DNA of 64,000 nucleotides from Pelomonas sp965229315 (GTDB lineage: Bacteria > Pseudomonadota > Gammaproteobacteria > Burkholderiales > Burkholderiaceae_C): positions 2,232,001-2,296,000 of the forward strand of contig NZ_CBDDJA010000002.1 in NCBI RefSeq assembly GCF_965229315.1. The letters are read 5' to 3'. Numbering within the stretch: position 1 is the stretch's first letter; each line of letters opens with the position of its first letter. Of the stretch, positions 54,184-62,870 are shown in pieces. The notes beneath the pieces were generated by a model. The model was not told the DNA's origin. It searched no databases and worked only from the letters and a program-made list of their open reading frames with translations. The translations under genes and the position numbers were made by a program.

Positions 54184-54918
54184 ATGTCTGCTCCGTCCGA
54201 TGCCCTGTCACCCCGCAGCAACCTCCTGTTGGCCGCCCTGCCGCCGGAGGAGTGGGCGCGGTGGTCGAGCCTGGTCGAACCCGCGCCGCTGCAGCTCGGC
54301 CAGGTGCTGTACGAGTCCGGCCGGCCGCAAAGCCACGTGTACTTCCCGACCACGGCCATCGTGTCGCTGCTGTACGTGCTGGAAGACGGCGGCTCGGCCG
54401 AGATCGCCGTGGTGGGCTACGAGGGGGTCGTCGGCGTGTCGCTGTTCATGGGCGGCGAAACCACGCCGAGCCGTGCCGTCGTGCAGAGCGCCGGCGGATG
54501 CTTCCGGCTCAGTGCGGCCACCATCAAGGCAGAGTTCAACCGCTACGGCGTGGGCATGCACCTGCTGCTGCGCTATACCCAGGCGCTGCTGACGCAGATG
54601 GCGCAGACGGCCGTCTGCAACCGCCACCACGTGCTGGAGCAGCAGCTGTGCCGCTGGCTGCTGCTGAGCCTGGACCGCATTGCCGGCGACGAGCTGGTGA
54701 TGACGCAGGAGCTGATCGCCAACATGCTGGGCGTGCGCCGCGAGGGCGTCACCGAGGCGGCGCTGAAGCTGCAGAAGCTCGGGCTGATCAACTATGCGCG
54801 CGGCCACATCACCGTGCTCGACCGCCCCGGTCTGGAGAAGCGCAGCTGCGAGTGCTACAGCGTCGTCAAGGAAGAGTACGACCGGCTGCTGAACCGGCCG
54901 CTGCCGGCGGTTCGTTAA
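54184..54918 (+). CDS. Crp/Fnr-family regulator 1
   Basis: 244 residues from the ATG at 54184. Residues about 35-150 form a cyclic-nucleotide-type beta-roll, without the Cys cluster of FNR and without obvious cAMP-binding Arg-Ser contacts. The HTH is MTQELIANMLGVRREG with recognition helix VRREGVTEAALKLQ (about residues 185-198), and CECY near the end. It is preceded by an excellent island palindrome and is the best candidate to bind that motif and activate the island genes. The signal it reads is unknown. Confidence 0.88.
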   Translation: MSAPSDALSPRSNLLLAALPPEEWARWSSLVEPAPLQLGQVLYESGRPQSHVYFPTTAIVSLLYVLEDGGSAEIAVVGYEGVVGVSLFMGGETTPSRAVVQSAGGCFRLSAATIKAEFNRYGVGMHLLLRYTQALLTQMAQTAVCNRHHVLEQQLCRWLLLSLDRIAGDELVMTQELIANMLGVRREGVTEAALKLQKLGLINYARGHITVLDRPGLEKRSCECYSVVKEEYDRLLNRPLPAVR

Positions 54919-54928
54919 GACCCGCCAG

Positions 54929-54971
54929 GGTGCGTTGGCGCACAGCGCGCGCGCACCTTGTGCCCCAGACT
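54929..54971 (+). promoter_or_regulatory. Island promoter: second Crp/Fnr gene
   Basis: GGTGCG-TTGG-CGCACA (54929-54944), 21 bases, then CAGACT (54966-54971). Six bases later is the start ATG at 54977, so the transcript may be leaderless. Confidence 0.68.
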
Positions 54972-54976
54972 GGCCC

Positions 54977-55684
54977 ATGAACACCAACCAGTTGCTCGAC
55001 CACCTGCCCGCGGCCGAGCAGCGACGTCTGCTGAAGCACAGTGTCCAGGTGTTGCTGCAAAGCGGCCAGCGGATTGCCGTGCAGGACGACCCCGCGCAGA
55101 CGCTGCTGTTCCCGGTGCAGGGCTGCGTGTCACTCGTCACGCCGCTGGACGCCCACCCCTTGCTGCAGGTCGGCATGGTGGGCCGCGAAGGGGTGCTGGG
55201 TGCACAACTGCTGCTCGGCGTCGCGGCCAGCCCGGTGACCGTGGTGGTGCAGCAGGACGGCCAGGCCTGGGGCATGCCGGCCGCCGTGCTGCGCCAGCAA
55301 CTGCCCACCAGCCCCGGCCTGCGCCGGCTGCTGATGCGTTACGTGATGGTGCAGCTGCGGCAGTCGGCCACGGCGGCCGCCTGTCTGCACTTCCATGCGC
55401 TGCAGGCCCGCCTGGCACGCTGGCTGCTGATGGGGCAGGACCGGGCCCGCAGCGACAGCTTCGCGGTCACGCAGGAAAGCATGTCCCACCTGCTGGGCGT
55501 GCGGCGCGTCGGCGTGACGGTGGCGGCAGGCAGCCTGCAGGCAGCCGGGTTGATCCATTACCACCGAGGTTGGATCACCGTCAGCGACCGCGCGGGGCTG
55601 GAGGGCGCGGCCTGCACCTGCTATGCGCAGGACCGGGCGAGCTACCGCCTGGTCATGAAGTTCGCGCCGGACGCAACGTCCTGA
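54977..55684 (+). CDS. Crp/Fnr-family regulator 2
   Basis: 235 residues. The effector beta-roll is about residues 25-130 and the HTH is TQESMSHLLGVRRVG, with recognition helix VRRVGVTVAAGSLQ, nearly the same as in regulator 1 (VRREGVTEAALKLQ). The rest of the proteins differ, including loss of two conserved residues in the roll. It lies 58 bases after regulator 1 on the same strand and has its own island palindrome. Two paralogues with one recognition helix suggest shared sites and competition. Confidence 0.87.
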   Translation: MNTNQLLDHLPAAEQRRLLKHSVQVLLQSGQRIAVQDDPAQTLLFPVQGCVSLVTPLDAHPLLQVGMVGREGVLGAQLLLGVAASPVTVVVQQDGQAWGMPAAVLRQQLPTSPGLRRLLMRYVMVQLRQSATAAACLHFHALQARLARWLLMGQDRARSDSFAVTQESMSHLLGVRRVGVTVAAGSLQAAGLIHYHRGWITVSDRAGLEGAACTCYAQDRASYRLVMKFAPDATS

Positions 55685-55703
55685 GCCCGGCGCGTGGCGG
55701 CGG

Positions 55704-56210
55704 TCAGCCCGCCGGCATCAGCACCGTGTCGATCACATGGATCACGCCGTTGACGGCCTGCAGGTCGCTCTCGACGATGCGGGCCTTGTTCACTCGCAGG
55801 CCCTCGGCCGCGGTCATGGTCAGATCCTCGCCCTGCAAGGACTTCAGCGCCGACGGCGCATCGCCCGCTGCGGCCGCCTTCACGCGGCGAGGCACCAGGT
55901 GCAGCCTCAGGACGGCCGTCAGCCGCGCCTTGTTCTCGGGCGCGAACAACTCGGTCAGCACCCCCTTGGCGAGCTTGCTGAACGCGAAGTCGTTGGGTGC
56001 GAACACGGTGTAGGGACCCGCCGCATTGAACGGGCTGGCCAGGCCGGTGGCCTTGATGGCTGCCATCAGGTGCTTGAAGTGGCCAGTCCGGTGCAGCGTC
56101 TCCATCAGGTTGTCGAGTGGCGCGGTGGCGCTGGGCCCCGGCGCGGCCGCGGGTGTGACGGTGGCCGGGGGTGTGGTGTCGTCTGGGGCGGTGACTGGAG
56201 CGGCGGTCAT
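55704..56210 (-). CDS. Fasciclin-domain protein
   Basis: 168 residues from the ATG at 56210; a TTG at 56222 six bases after GGAG is an equally plausible start and adds four residues. A Pro/Thr/Ala linker (about 1-35) precedes a FAS1 domain: TVFAPNDFAF, LVPRRV and the terminal NGVIHVIDTVLMP. No signal peptide is obvious, although FAS1 proteins are usually exported. They mediate adhesion. An island promoter lies upstream. Confidence 0.85.
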   Translation of the reverse strand: MTAAPVTAPDDTTPPATVTPAAAPGPSATAPLDNLMETLHRTGHFKHLMAAIKATGLASPFNAAGPYTVFAPNDFAFSKLAKGVLTELFAPENKARLTAVLRLHLVPRRVKAAAAGDAPSALKSLQGEDLTMTAAEGLRVNKARIVESDLQAVNGVIHVIDTVLMPAG

Positions 56211-56272
56211 GGGCACTTTCAAGGAGGTCTCCTTGGGCCCGGGCGGTGCCAGGACGGAAGAAGTCGATGCCG

Positions 56273-56315
56273 ATGCTGCACGCCCGGTGCCCTGCGGTCT
56301 GTGCGGCGGCGCACG
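56273..56315 (-). promoter_or_regulatory. Island promoter: fasciclin gene
   Basis: On the minus strand CGTGCG-CCGC-CGCACA (56315-56300), perfectly palindromic in its GTGCG/CGCAC arms, 21 bases, then CAGCAT (56278-56273). Confidence 0.68.
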
Positions 56316-56332
56316 GCCGCCGCGCGCCCAGG

Positions 56333-56375
56333 GGTGCGCTGGCGCACAGACCCACGGCAGGCCGGCGCGCAACCT
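56333..56375 (+). promoter_or_regulatory. Island promoter: small BON gene
   Basis: GGTGCG-CTGG-CGCACA (56333-56348), 21 bases, then CAACCT (56370-56375). The ATG at 56382 begins six bases later, so the transcript may be leaderless. Confidence 0.68.
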
Positions 56376-56381
56376 CGCGGC

Positions 56382-56639
56382 ATGGATGTCCAGGCGCATC
56401 AATCGCAGACCGCCGCGGCCACGACCAGCGACGAGCAGTTGGCCTGCATGGCGCTGACGGCGTTGACCTGGCGCCTTGCGCTGCCGCCCGGCGCCGTGAA
56501 AGCCAGCGCCGCCGCCGGCTGGCTGACCTTGTCGGGCGAGGTGCGCTGGCACTACCAGCAACAGGACGCCGCCGAGTGCGTGCGCCACCTGCCGGGGCTT
56601 GCCGGCATCAACAACCAGATCACGCGCTCGCGGCCCTAG
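56382..56639 (+). CDS. Single-BON-domain protein
   Basis: 85 residues from the ATG at 56382. It contains one BON unit: VKASAAAGWLTLSGEVRWHYQQQDAAE, related to the second repeat of the three-BON protein at 40844-41497 (GWLTLSGDVQWQYQR). It is the shortest of the BON genes here. No signal peptide. The ATG starts where transcription from the island promoter should start. Confidence 0.72.
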   Translation: MDVQAHQSQTAAATTSDEQLACMALTALTWRLALPPGAVKASAAAGWLTLSGEVRWHYQQQDAAECVRHLPGLAGINNQITRSRP

Positions 56640-56783
56640 CGCTCGCGGGGACGGATGGGCGTGCGTCAGCGGCCATCGGTTCGGTCGCATACCCACCGAA
56701 GTGGCGCTGAAACGGCCGTCGTCCCGGGCTGCTTTTGAGCCGAAAATCGAGCCCCACCCTTCCATTGGACAAAGGACGCGTCG

Positions 56784-58121
56784 ATGCACGCCGCCGAGCA
56801 TGTGACATTGAGCGCCTACCTGACGCGACGGCGTGGCGCCATCCTGCAGGCCTGGCGCACCGCCGTGACCTCCGACCCGACGCTCACCACCGGCGCAGCC
56901 CTGCCGCGCGCGCAGTTGCACGATCACATCCCTGCCTTGCTCGCCGATTTCGAGCGCACGCTGGCCCAGGGCGGCCTGCAGACGAATCCCGGTGACCAGG
57001 AAGCCCACCAGGGCGACGCGGCCGCCCACGGCCTGCACCGCTGGCAGCAGGGCTTCGACCTGGCCGAGGTGACGCGTGAACTGGGCCGCCTCAACGAATG
57101 CGTCGTCGTGGAGCTGGAGGCCTACGCGATCACGCACCCGGTGCCAGACGCGGCGGCGATGGCCGAGGCGCGCAGGATCTGGGCGCAGCAGTGCGGCGAC
57201 GCCGTCAGCGCCAGCGTGTCACAGTATTTCCAGCTGCAGCAGATCGAGGCGGGCAGCCATGTCCGCGATCTCGAGCAGGCCCTGCAGTCGCTGCGCGAGC
57301 TGGAGCAGGAGCGCGCCCGGCTGTGGCAAGAGGCGGCGCATGACCTGCGCGGCAACCTCGGTGTCGTGGCCACGGCCACGGCAGGCCTGGCCTCGCCGCA
57401 GGCCTCCGACATGATGCGCGGCAGCTTCCTGAAACTGCTGGACCGCAATGTCGGCTCGCTGAGCCATCTGCTGAACGACGTGACCAGCCTGGCGCGCCTG
57501 CAGGGCGGCCTGGAGCACCGCAGCCTGGCGGCCATCGACGTCGTCGAACTGCTCGGCACGCTGTGCGAGGACCTGCAACCGCATGCGCAGGAACGCGGCC
57601 TGTACCTGCGGTTCGACGGGCCGGCCGCGTTGCCCGTGGAAGGCGATGCGGTCAAGACCCGGCGCATCGCCCAGAACCTGGTCATCAACGCGATCAAGTA
57701 CACCCGCACCGGCGGCGTCACGGTCACTTGCGGCGACTGTGCGTCCAGCGACCTGGACCGCTGGTTCTTCGAGGTGCGGGACACCGGGCCGGGATTCCAT
57801 GCGGGCCCGGGTTCGCAGCTGGCGGGCGCCATCGAGGAGGCGACCGATCAGGCCAGGCAGGTGGCGACCGACCATGCCACCGGCGGCGTGACGCACGTCA
57901 CCGTGGACCTCGCCGAGACCTACCCGTCGCCCAAGGACGTGCGCCCGGTCCGGCAGCAGGTCGGCGAGGGCATCGGGCTGTCCATCGTCAAGCGGCTGTG
58001 CGACCTGCTGGACGCCACCACCGAGCTCGAATCCGTGATCGGCGTCGGCACGGCCTTCCGCATCCTGCTGCCGCGCAGCTACGGCCAGGCGCCGGCCACG
58101 CACGCATGCGTGCGCCGCTGA
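56784..58121 (+). CDS. RsbRD-type sensor histidine kinase
   Basis: 445 residues, soluble. Residues 1-160 match the N-terminal RsbRD-type (globin-fold-like) module of stressosome proteins (RRRGAILQAWRTAV, FERTL). A coiled coil (about 165-190) leads to the HisKA box AAHDLRGNLGVV and HATPase boxes LVINAIKYTRTG, DTGPGF and GEGIGLSIVKRL. There is no receiver domain or regulator gene adjacent. It lies 144 bases after the small BON gene. It probably senses a stress signal in the cytoplasm. Confidence 0.87.
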   Translation: MHAAEHVTLSAYLTRRRGAILQAWRTAVTSDPTLTTGAALPRAQLHDHIPALLADFERTLAQGGLQTNPGDQEAHQGDAAAHGLHRWQQGFDLAEVTRELGRLNECVVVELEAYAITHPVPDAAAMAEARRIWAQQCGDAVSASVSQYFQLQQIEAGSHVRDLEQALQSLRELEQERARLWQEAAHDLRGNLGVVATATAGLASPQASDMMRGSFLKLLDRNVGSLSHLLNDVTSLARLQGGLEHRSLAAIDVVELLGTLCEDLQPHAQERGLYLRFDGPAALPVEGDAVKTRRIAQNLVINAIKYTRTGGVTVTCGDCASSDLDRWFFEVRDTGPGFHAGPGSQLAGAIEEATDQARQVATDHATGGVTHVTVDLAETYPSPKDVRPVRQQVGEGIGLSIVKRLCDLLDATTELESVIGVGTAFRILLPRSYGQAPATHACVRR

Positions 58122-58165
58122 GGTCCGGCGCGGGGTTGCAGCGCCGGGTCACGCGACTGACCGGA

Positions 58166-58549
58166 TCAGCCGCCCCGCGGCTCACCGTTCGTGAAGGGCA
58201 GGATGCCCTCGATGGCGTGGTGCGCGGCCTCGGTGGCGTAGGTGAGCGCTTCGGCCTCGGTCGCCCAGCGGTTGTCCGTGGTGGGGCGGTAGCTGTCGTC
58301 GCTGCCGCCTTGCGCGCGCTGCCCGTGGTCGGGCAGCGTGAAACGGCCTTCGAACAACTCGCCGCAGGGAATCGCCTCGACCTGGAAACGCACGCCAAGG
58401 TGCACGTCAAGGACAGGTCCGGCAGGGAGCGTGGGCGGCTCCCCCTGCGTCTGCCGGTCGTCTGGCGCATGCGCAGGCTGTGGATGAGGTGCGCCGGTGG
58501 ACGCTTCCGGGCGGGCCGTCTGGCCGACGTGGGACAGGGGGTTGGTCAT
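58166..58549 (-). CDS. Unknown 127-residue protein
   Basis: Pro/His-rich N-terminal half (about 1-50), then VLDVHLGVRFQVEAIPCGELFEGRF and the helical end NRWATEAEALTYATEAAHHAIEGI. The core resembles short Burkholderiales proteins of unknown function that carry an N-terminal disordered tail. No signal peptide. It is convergent with the RsbRD kinase. Confidence 0.6.
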   Translation of the reverse strand: MTNPLSHVGQTARPEASTGAPHPQPAHAPDDRQTQGEPPTLPAGPVLDVHLGVRFQVEAIPCGELFEGRFTLPDHGQRAQGGSDDSYRPTTDNRWATEAEALTYATEAAHHAIEGILPFTNGEPRGG

Positions 58550-58638
58550 TCAGGGCGTCTCCTTCGGTGCTGGCCGCACAGGCGCGGCGCAGGCAACCGG
58601 CAAGGCGCGTGCCGGCCCCGGTACCGCCGGCTTCACAC

Positions 58639-59508
<870 letters not shown>

Positions 59509-59575
59509 TTCATGGACTCCTGGGTTCGCAGGTTCGCGGGAGGCCATGATCACACCCAAGCTAACTAAAAACCAG

Positions 59576-59591
59576 TACCCACCAAAAGGTA
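59576..59591. promoter_or_regulatory. HxlR operator-like inverted repeat
   Basis: TACC and GGTA separated by eight bases in the AT-rich divergent gap between the QorB-like and HxlR genes. This is the usual place and form of the operator for HxlR-type redox regulators. Binding is inferred. Confidence 0.45.
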
Positions 59592-59628
59592 AGCTAGAGT
59601 TGCGACCTCGGAAGGAGGCCACGCCGCA

Positions 59629-60006
59629 ATGTCCAGCAAGTTGTCCGAACGCCTCAGGCGAGGCGATGTGTTCGAACCCGACTGCCCGTCGCGCACGATC
59701 CTGCGCAACGTCACCAGCCGCTGGGGCGTGCTGGTGCTCGTGGCGCTGCGCACGCAGACACACCGCTTCAGCGAGCTCAGGCGCAAGATCGCCGGGGTGA
59801 GTGAAAAGATGCTGGCGCAGACGCTGCAGGCGCTGGAGGCCGATGGATTCGTGCGCCGCGAGGCGCTGCCGGTGATCCCGCCGCATGTCGAGTACTCGCT
59901 GACGCCGGCGGGACACGAGGTGAGCCGGCGCGTGGAAGAGCTGGCCGACTGGATCGAACAGAGCCTGCCGTCGATCCTGCAGGCCCGCAAGGCCGTCCGC
60001 AGCTGA
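59629..60006 (+). CDS. HxlR-family transcriptional regulator
   Basis: 125 residues. CPSRTILRNVTSRWGVLVL (with Cys19) is the start of the winged helix, then RFSELRRKIAGVSEKMLAQTL and PHVEYSLTPAGHEV. Cys19 at the N-terminus is the conserved redox-active Cys of the QorR/YodB branch, which sense quinones or electrophiles. It controls the divergent QorB-like gene in all likelihood. A strong GGAGG precedes the start. Confidence 0.9.
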   Translation: MSSKLSERLRRGDVFEPDCPSRTILRNVTSRWGVLVLVALRTQTHRFSELRRKIAGVSEKMLAQTLQALEADGFVRREALPVIPPHVEYSLTPAGHEVSRRVEELADWIEQSLPSILQARKAVRS

Positions 60007-60029
60007 GGCCGTAGTCGGCCCAAGGGTCG

Positions 60030-60821
60030 TCAGGCGCCGTCAGGCCGCGTCAGCCCTCCCCCGTCGGGGCCGGAGAAAAAGGAATAGCGGCTGCCGCCCG
60101 AGCGCTTGCTGCGGTACATCGCCTGGTCCGCGCAGTCGACCAATTGCTCGATGTGGTCGGCGTCGTCGGGATAGACGCTGATGCCGATGCTGGCGGCCAC
60201 CGAGACCGCCACGTCGCCCGCATGGGTGAGCTGGGCCAGCGCGTCCATCAGCTTCTGCGCGACCAGACCGGCGTCGGCCGCACCCGTGATCTCGGGCAGC
60301 AGCACGACGAACTCGTCGCCGCCCATGCGACACACGGTGTCGATCTGCCGCACGAAGCCGACGAGGCACCGGCCGACGGCGCGCAGCACCTCGTCGCCGA
60401 CGTGGTGGCCCAGCAGGTCGTTGATCTGCTTGAAGCCGTCGAGGTCCACGAACAGCAGCGCCAGCCGCCCGTTATGGCGCTTGGCGTGGGTCAGACCCTG
60501 CGAGAAGCGGTCGATCAGCAGCAGGCGGTTCGGCAGGTTGGTCAGCGCGTCGATTCCACTGGCCCGGGTCAGCTCGGCCACCCGCTGCGCAGTGGACTCC
60601 GCCGCGTGGCGCAAGCGAAGGGCGTCCAGCACGAGTTGCTCGTTCGCCTGCAGCAACTGGCGTATGTGGTGGCGGCCCAGTTGCTCGTGCGCATGCGCCA
60701 GGTCGGCACGCACGCTGGCCAGTTCTGCTCGCGCCTCGGCGGTCTGCGCCAACAGCGCGGCAAGCTCCGTCTGCAGCACGGCTGCGACCGGTGCGTCAAG
60801 CGGGTCAGGCACGTGAACCAT
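60030..60821 (-). CDS. Diguanylate cyclase (GGDEF)
   Basis: 263 residues from the ATG at 60821, chosen for GGGAG before it; the longer open frame has no family fit. A coiled coil covers residues 16-85, then the GGDEF domain with GGDEF at 167-171, and the inhibitory RxxD motif (RQID, 158-161) five residues before it. It makes cyclic di-GMP and is subject to product feedback. It lies 55 bases after the KaiC-like gene and belongs to that operon. Confidence 0.92.
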   Translation of the reverse strand: MVHVPDPLDAPVAAVLQTELAALLAQTAEARAELASVRADLAHAHEQLGRHHIRQLLQANEQLVLDALRLRHAAESTAQRVAELTRASGIDALTNLPNRLLLIDRFSQGLTHAKRHNGRLALLFVDLDGFKQINDLLGHHVGDEVLRAVGRCLVGFVRQIDTVCRMGGDEFVVLLPEITGAADAGLVAQKLMDALAQLTHAGDVAVSVAASIGISVYPDDADHIEQLVDCADQAMYRSKRSGGSRYSFFSGPDGGGLTRPDGA

Positions 60822-60876
60822 GTCATCTCCCTGCGACTTCGCGCTGCCAGGGACGGCAGCGCACGGGCTGGCTCCG

Positions 60877-62337
60877 TCAGGCGGCGGCGCCTTCGCGTCG
60901 GGTGGTCGGGCGGCCGCCCAGCAGGCCCTCCTGATCGGCAAGCATCGTGCCGATGTGGATGCCGTCGTCGTCGATGCGGTACTCGCGCAACTGGTCCGAG
61001 TGGCCGCTGTCCCGCACCTTCACCACGGCCAGCACGCGCCGCAGCCGGCTGTCGACCTCGATGTACCGCTGCACGACGATCGCATCGGTCATGAAGGCCG
61101 TGCCGTAGGGGCTGAAGCGCAGGTCGGTGTAACGGTCCTCCAGTTCCGACGTCATCAGCACCGTGACGCCCAGCCCGGTCAGCGACGTGACCAGCCGCAG
61201 CAGCGATTCGCGGAAGTCGTCCTTGAACGACGGCCCGAGCGCCAGTTCGAAGCCCGACAGCGAATCGATGACGACGCGGGTGGCGCCCAGCCGGCGGATC
61301 TCGTGGGCCAGCAGTTGCATGACCTCCTCGATGGAGAGGTCCGTCGCGTGGCTCTCGACCAGGCTGATGCGGCCGTCGTCGATCGCCTTGGCCAGCGCCT
61401 TGTTGCTGTGCATGCGGCCGGGCCGCCGTTCGAACGCGGCGATGACGCCCGTCTCGCCATTGAGCACACCGGCGTTGAGAAAGGCCGCCGCCAGGATGCT
61501 CTTGCCCGACCCCGAAGGCCCGGCCACCAGCAGCGAGTAGCCACGCGGCAGGCCGCCATCCATCATGTCGTCCAGCCCAGGCACGCCCATCGACGCGCGG
61601 CCAGACCCGGGGCCACCCAAGGCCTGCGGCGCGGCCACGGGCGCGGGCACGAAGATCTGCACGCCGTCACCGCTGATGCGAAACGCGTGCAACCCCGGCA
61701 GCGAGGGCTGGCCGCGCATCTTCATGACCTCCATCTTGCGCACCATGGCATTGCGCTGCACGCTCTGGCGCAACCAGATGAGGCCGTCCGCGACGGTGAA
61801 CACCGGGTTGGCATCGGTGTCGGTGAAGTACTCGCCGATCAGGAAGGTGGTGGCCTGCCAGCTCGTCATCAGCATGCCGAGCTGCTGCATGAAGCGCTGC
61901 AGTTGGTTGTGCGCGTGGCCGCCGGCGTCCGTGGCCAGCACGACGGAGCGGAAGGAGTCGACGAAGACCAGCGACGGCTCGTGCGCGGCCACCTCTTCGG
62001 TGATGCGCGCCAGCACATGGTCGAGGTCGCCGGCCATCGCCTCTTCACTGAGGTTGATGAAGCGCACGCGGCGGTTGATGGCCGCAGGATCGAAGAAGGC
62101 GAACTGCTGCTGGTAGCGCAGCATCTTCAGCGGCGGCTCGCCCAGCACGGTGAAGTACAGCGCCGGGCGGGCTTCGCTGGCCAGCGCGAACATGATCTGG
62201 TGCGCCAGCGTCGTCTTGCCGCTGCCGGGCTGGCCGGCGATGAGGTTGAACGAGAACTCGGGCAGGCCGCCGCCGAGCAACTCGTCCAGCCCGGGCACCC
62301 CCGTGGGCAGGCTGTTGATCGTCACTTTGGATGTCAT
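60877..62337 (-). CDS. KaiC-like protein with two RecA domains
   Basis: 486 residues in two RecA/KaiC ATPase units. The first Walker A is GQPGSGKTT (about 35-43) and the second GPSGSGKS (about 272-279), each followed by Walker B strands (LVFVDSFRS and VVIDSLSGFE). The start overlaps the preceding gene stop as ATGA. No KaiA or KaiB is nearby, so it is not a clock protein in the cyanobacterial sense. It is a signalling ATPase of unknown target, linked here to a diguanylate cyclase. Confidence 0.9.
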   Translation of the reverse strand: MTSKVTINSLPTGVPGLDELLGGGLPEFSFNLIAGQPGSGKTTLAHQIMFALASEARPALYFTVLGEPPLKMLRYQQQFAFFDPAAINRRVRFINLSEEAMAGDLDHVLARITEEVAAHEPSLVFVDSFRSVVLATDAGGHAHNQLQRFMQQLGMLMTSWQATTFLIGEYFTDTDANPVFTVADGLIWLRQSVQRNAMVRKMEVMKMRGQPSLPGLHAFRISGDGVQIFVPAPVAAPQALGGPGSGRASMGVPGLDDMMDGGLPRGYSLLVAGPSGSGKSILAAAFLNAGVLNGETGVIAAFERRPGRMHSNKALAKAIDDGRISLVESHATDLSIEEVMQLLAHEIRRLGATRVVIDSLSGFELALGPSFKDDFRESLLRLVTSLTGLGVTVLMTSELEDRYTDLRFSPYGTAFMTDAIVVQRYIEVDSRLRRVLAVVKVRDSGHSDQLREYRIDDDGIHIGTMLADQEGLLGGRPTTRREGAAA

Positions 62338-62792
62338 GGCGTGGGGTCCTGCGCCGGGGGAGCGCTTGAAGAGGTCGACCAGGCGGTCTGCAGCAGCTGT
62401 TCGCTCAGCCGGGCGCCGATCAGGGAGCTGATCAGCTCGCGAAACGTCATGAACAATGAACTGCCCGCCTCCATGACGATCGCCGGCCGCTGCGAGGCGA
62501 ACAGCTCGGTCAGCTCGGCCAGGTCGGCCTTGCCGTCGACAGTGCCGCCGTTGAGCGGCGCCAGCCAGGGGTAACGCAAGGTGGTGAGATGCAGCGTGCG
62601 CTTGAACAGCGCCGCCACACCACGGCGGCCCAGCACCGGCTGCAAGGCGGCATCGATGTCCGACCACATGGCGCCAATGGCGTCGGCGATCTGGCGCGCG
62701 TCTGCATCCTCCGCCACACGCTGTGTAAGAGGAGCAGTGAACCGGCTGCTCTCTCGGCTGTCCATGGGCGAAGGGGCGGGAGGTGAAGTCAT
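62334..62792 (-). CDS. Unknown protein at the head of the KaiC/GGDEF operon
   Basis: 152 residues from the ATG at 62792; an internal ATG at 62765 is possible. An acidic, disordered N-terminus leads to helices with LFASQRPAIVMEAG and FMTFRELISSLIGARLSEQLLQ. Proteins of this kind precede KaiC-like genes in many proteobacteria but have no known role. It is coupled to the KaiC-like gene (ATGA). Confidence 0.62.
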   Translation of the reverse strand: MTSPPAPSPMDSRESSRFTAPLTQRVAEDADARQIADAIGAMWSDIDAALQPVLGRRGVAALFKRTLHLTTLRYPWLAPLNGGTVDGKADLAELTELFASQRPAIVMEAGSSLFMTFRELISSLIGARLSEQLLQTAWSTSSSAPPAQDPTP

Positions 62793-62870
62793 GTGCAGTG
62801 TAGGCGTCCGGGACCACCGCACCGGCTTAAGTTACACGCCATCTAGGGGGCACGGCGCACCGCCTTCGCT

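Noticed and set aside
54184..55684. FNR-like oxygen sensing by the two regulators
   Set aside because: Neither has the N-terminal Cys cluster needed for a 4Fe-4S centre.
56640..56783. GTGCG-TCAG-CGGCC before the RsbRD kinase as an island promoter
   Set aside because: The right half is degenerate and the hexamer at 21 bases (CGAAGT) does not fit the -10 pattern.
58180..58210. GTTCG-N4-GGGCA as a further island motif
   Set aside because: It lies inside a coding sequence, the right half does not match and no -10 follows at 21 bases.
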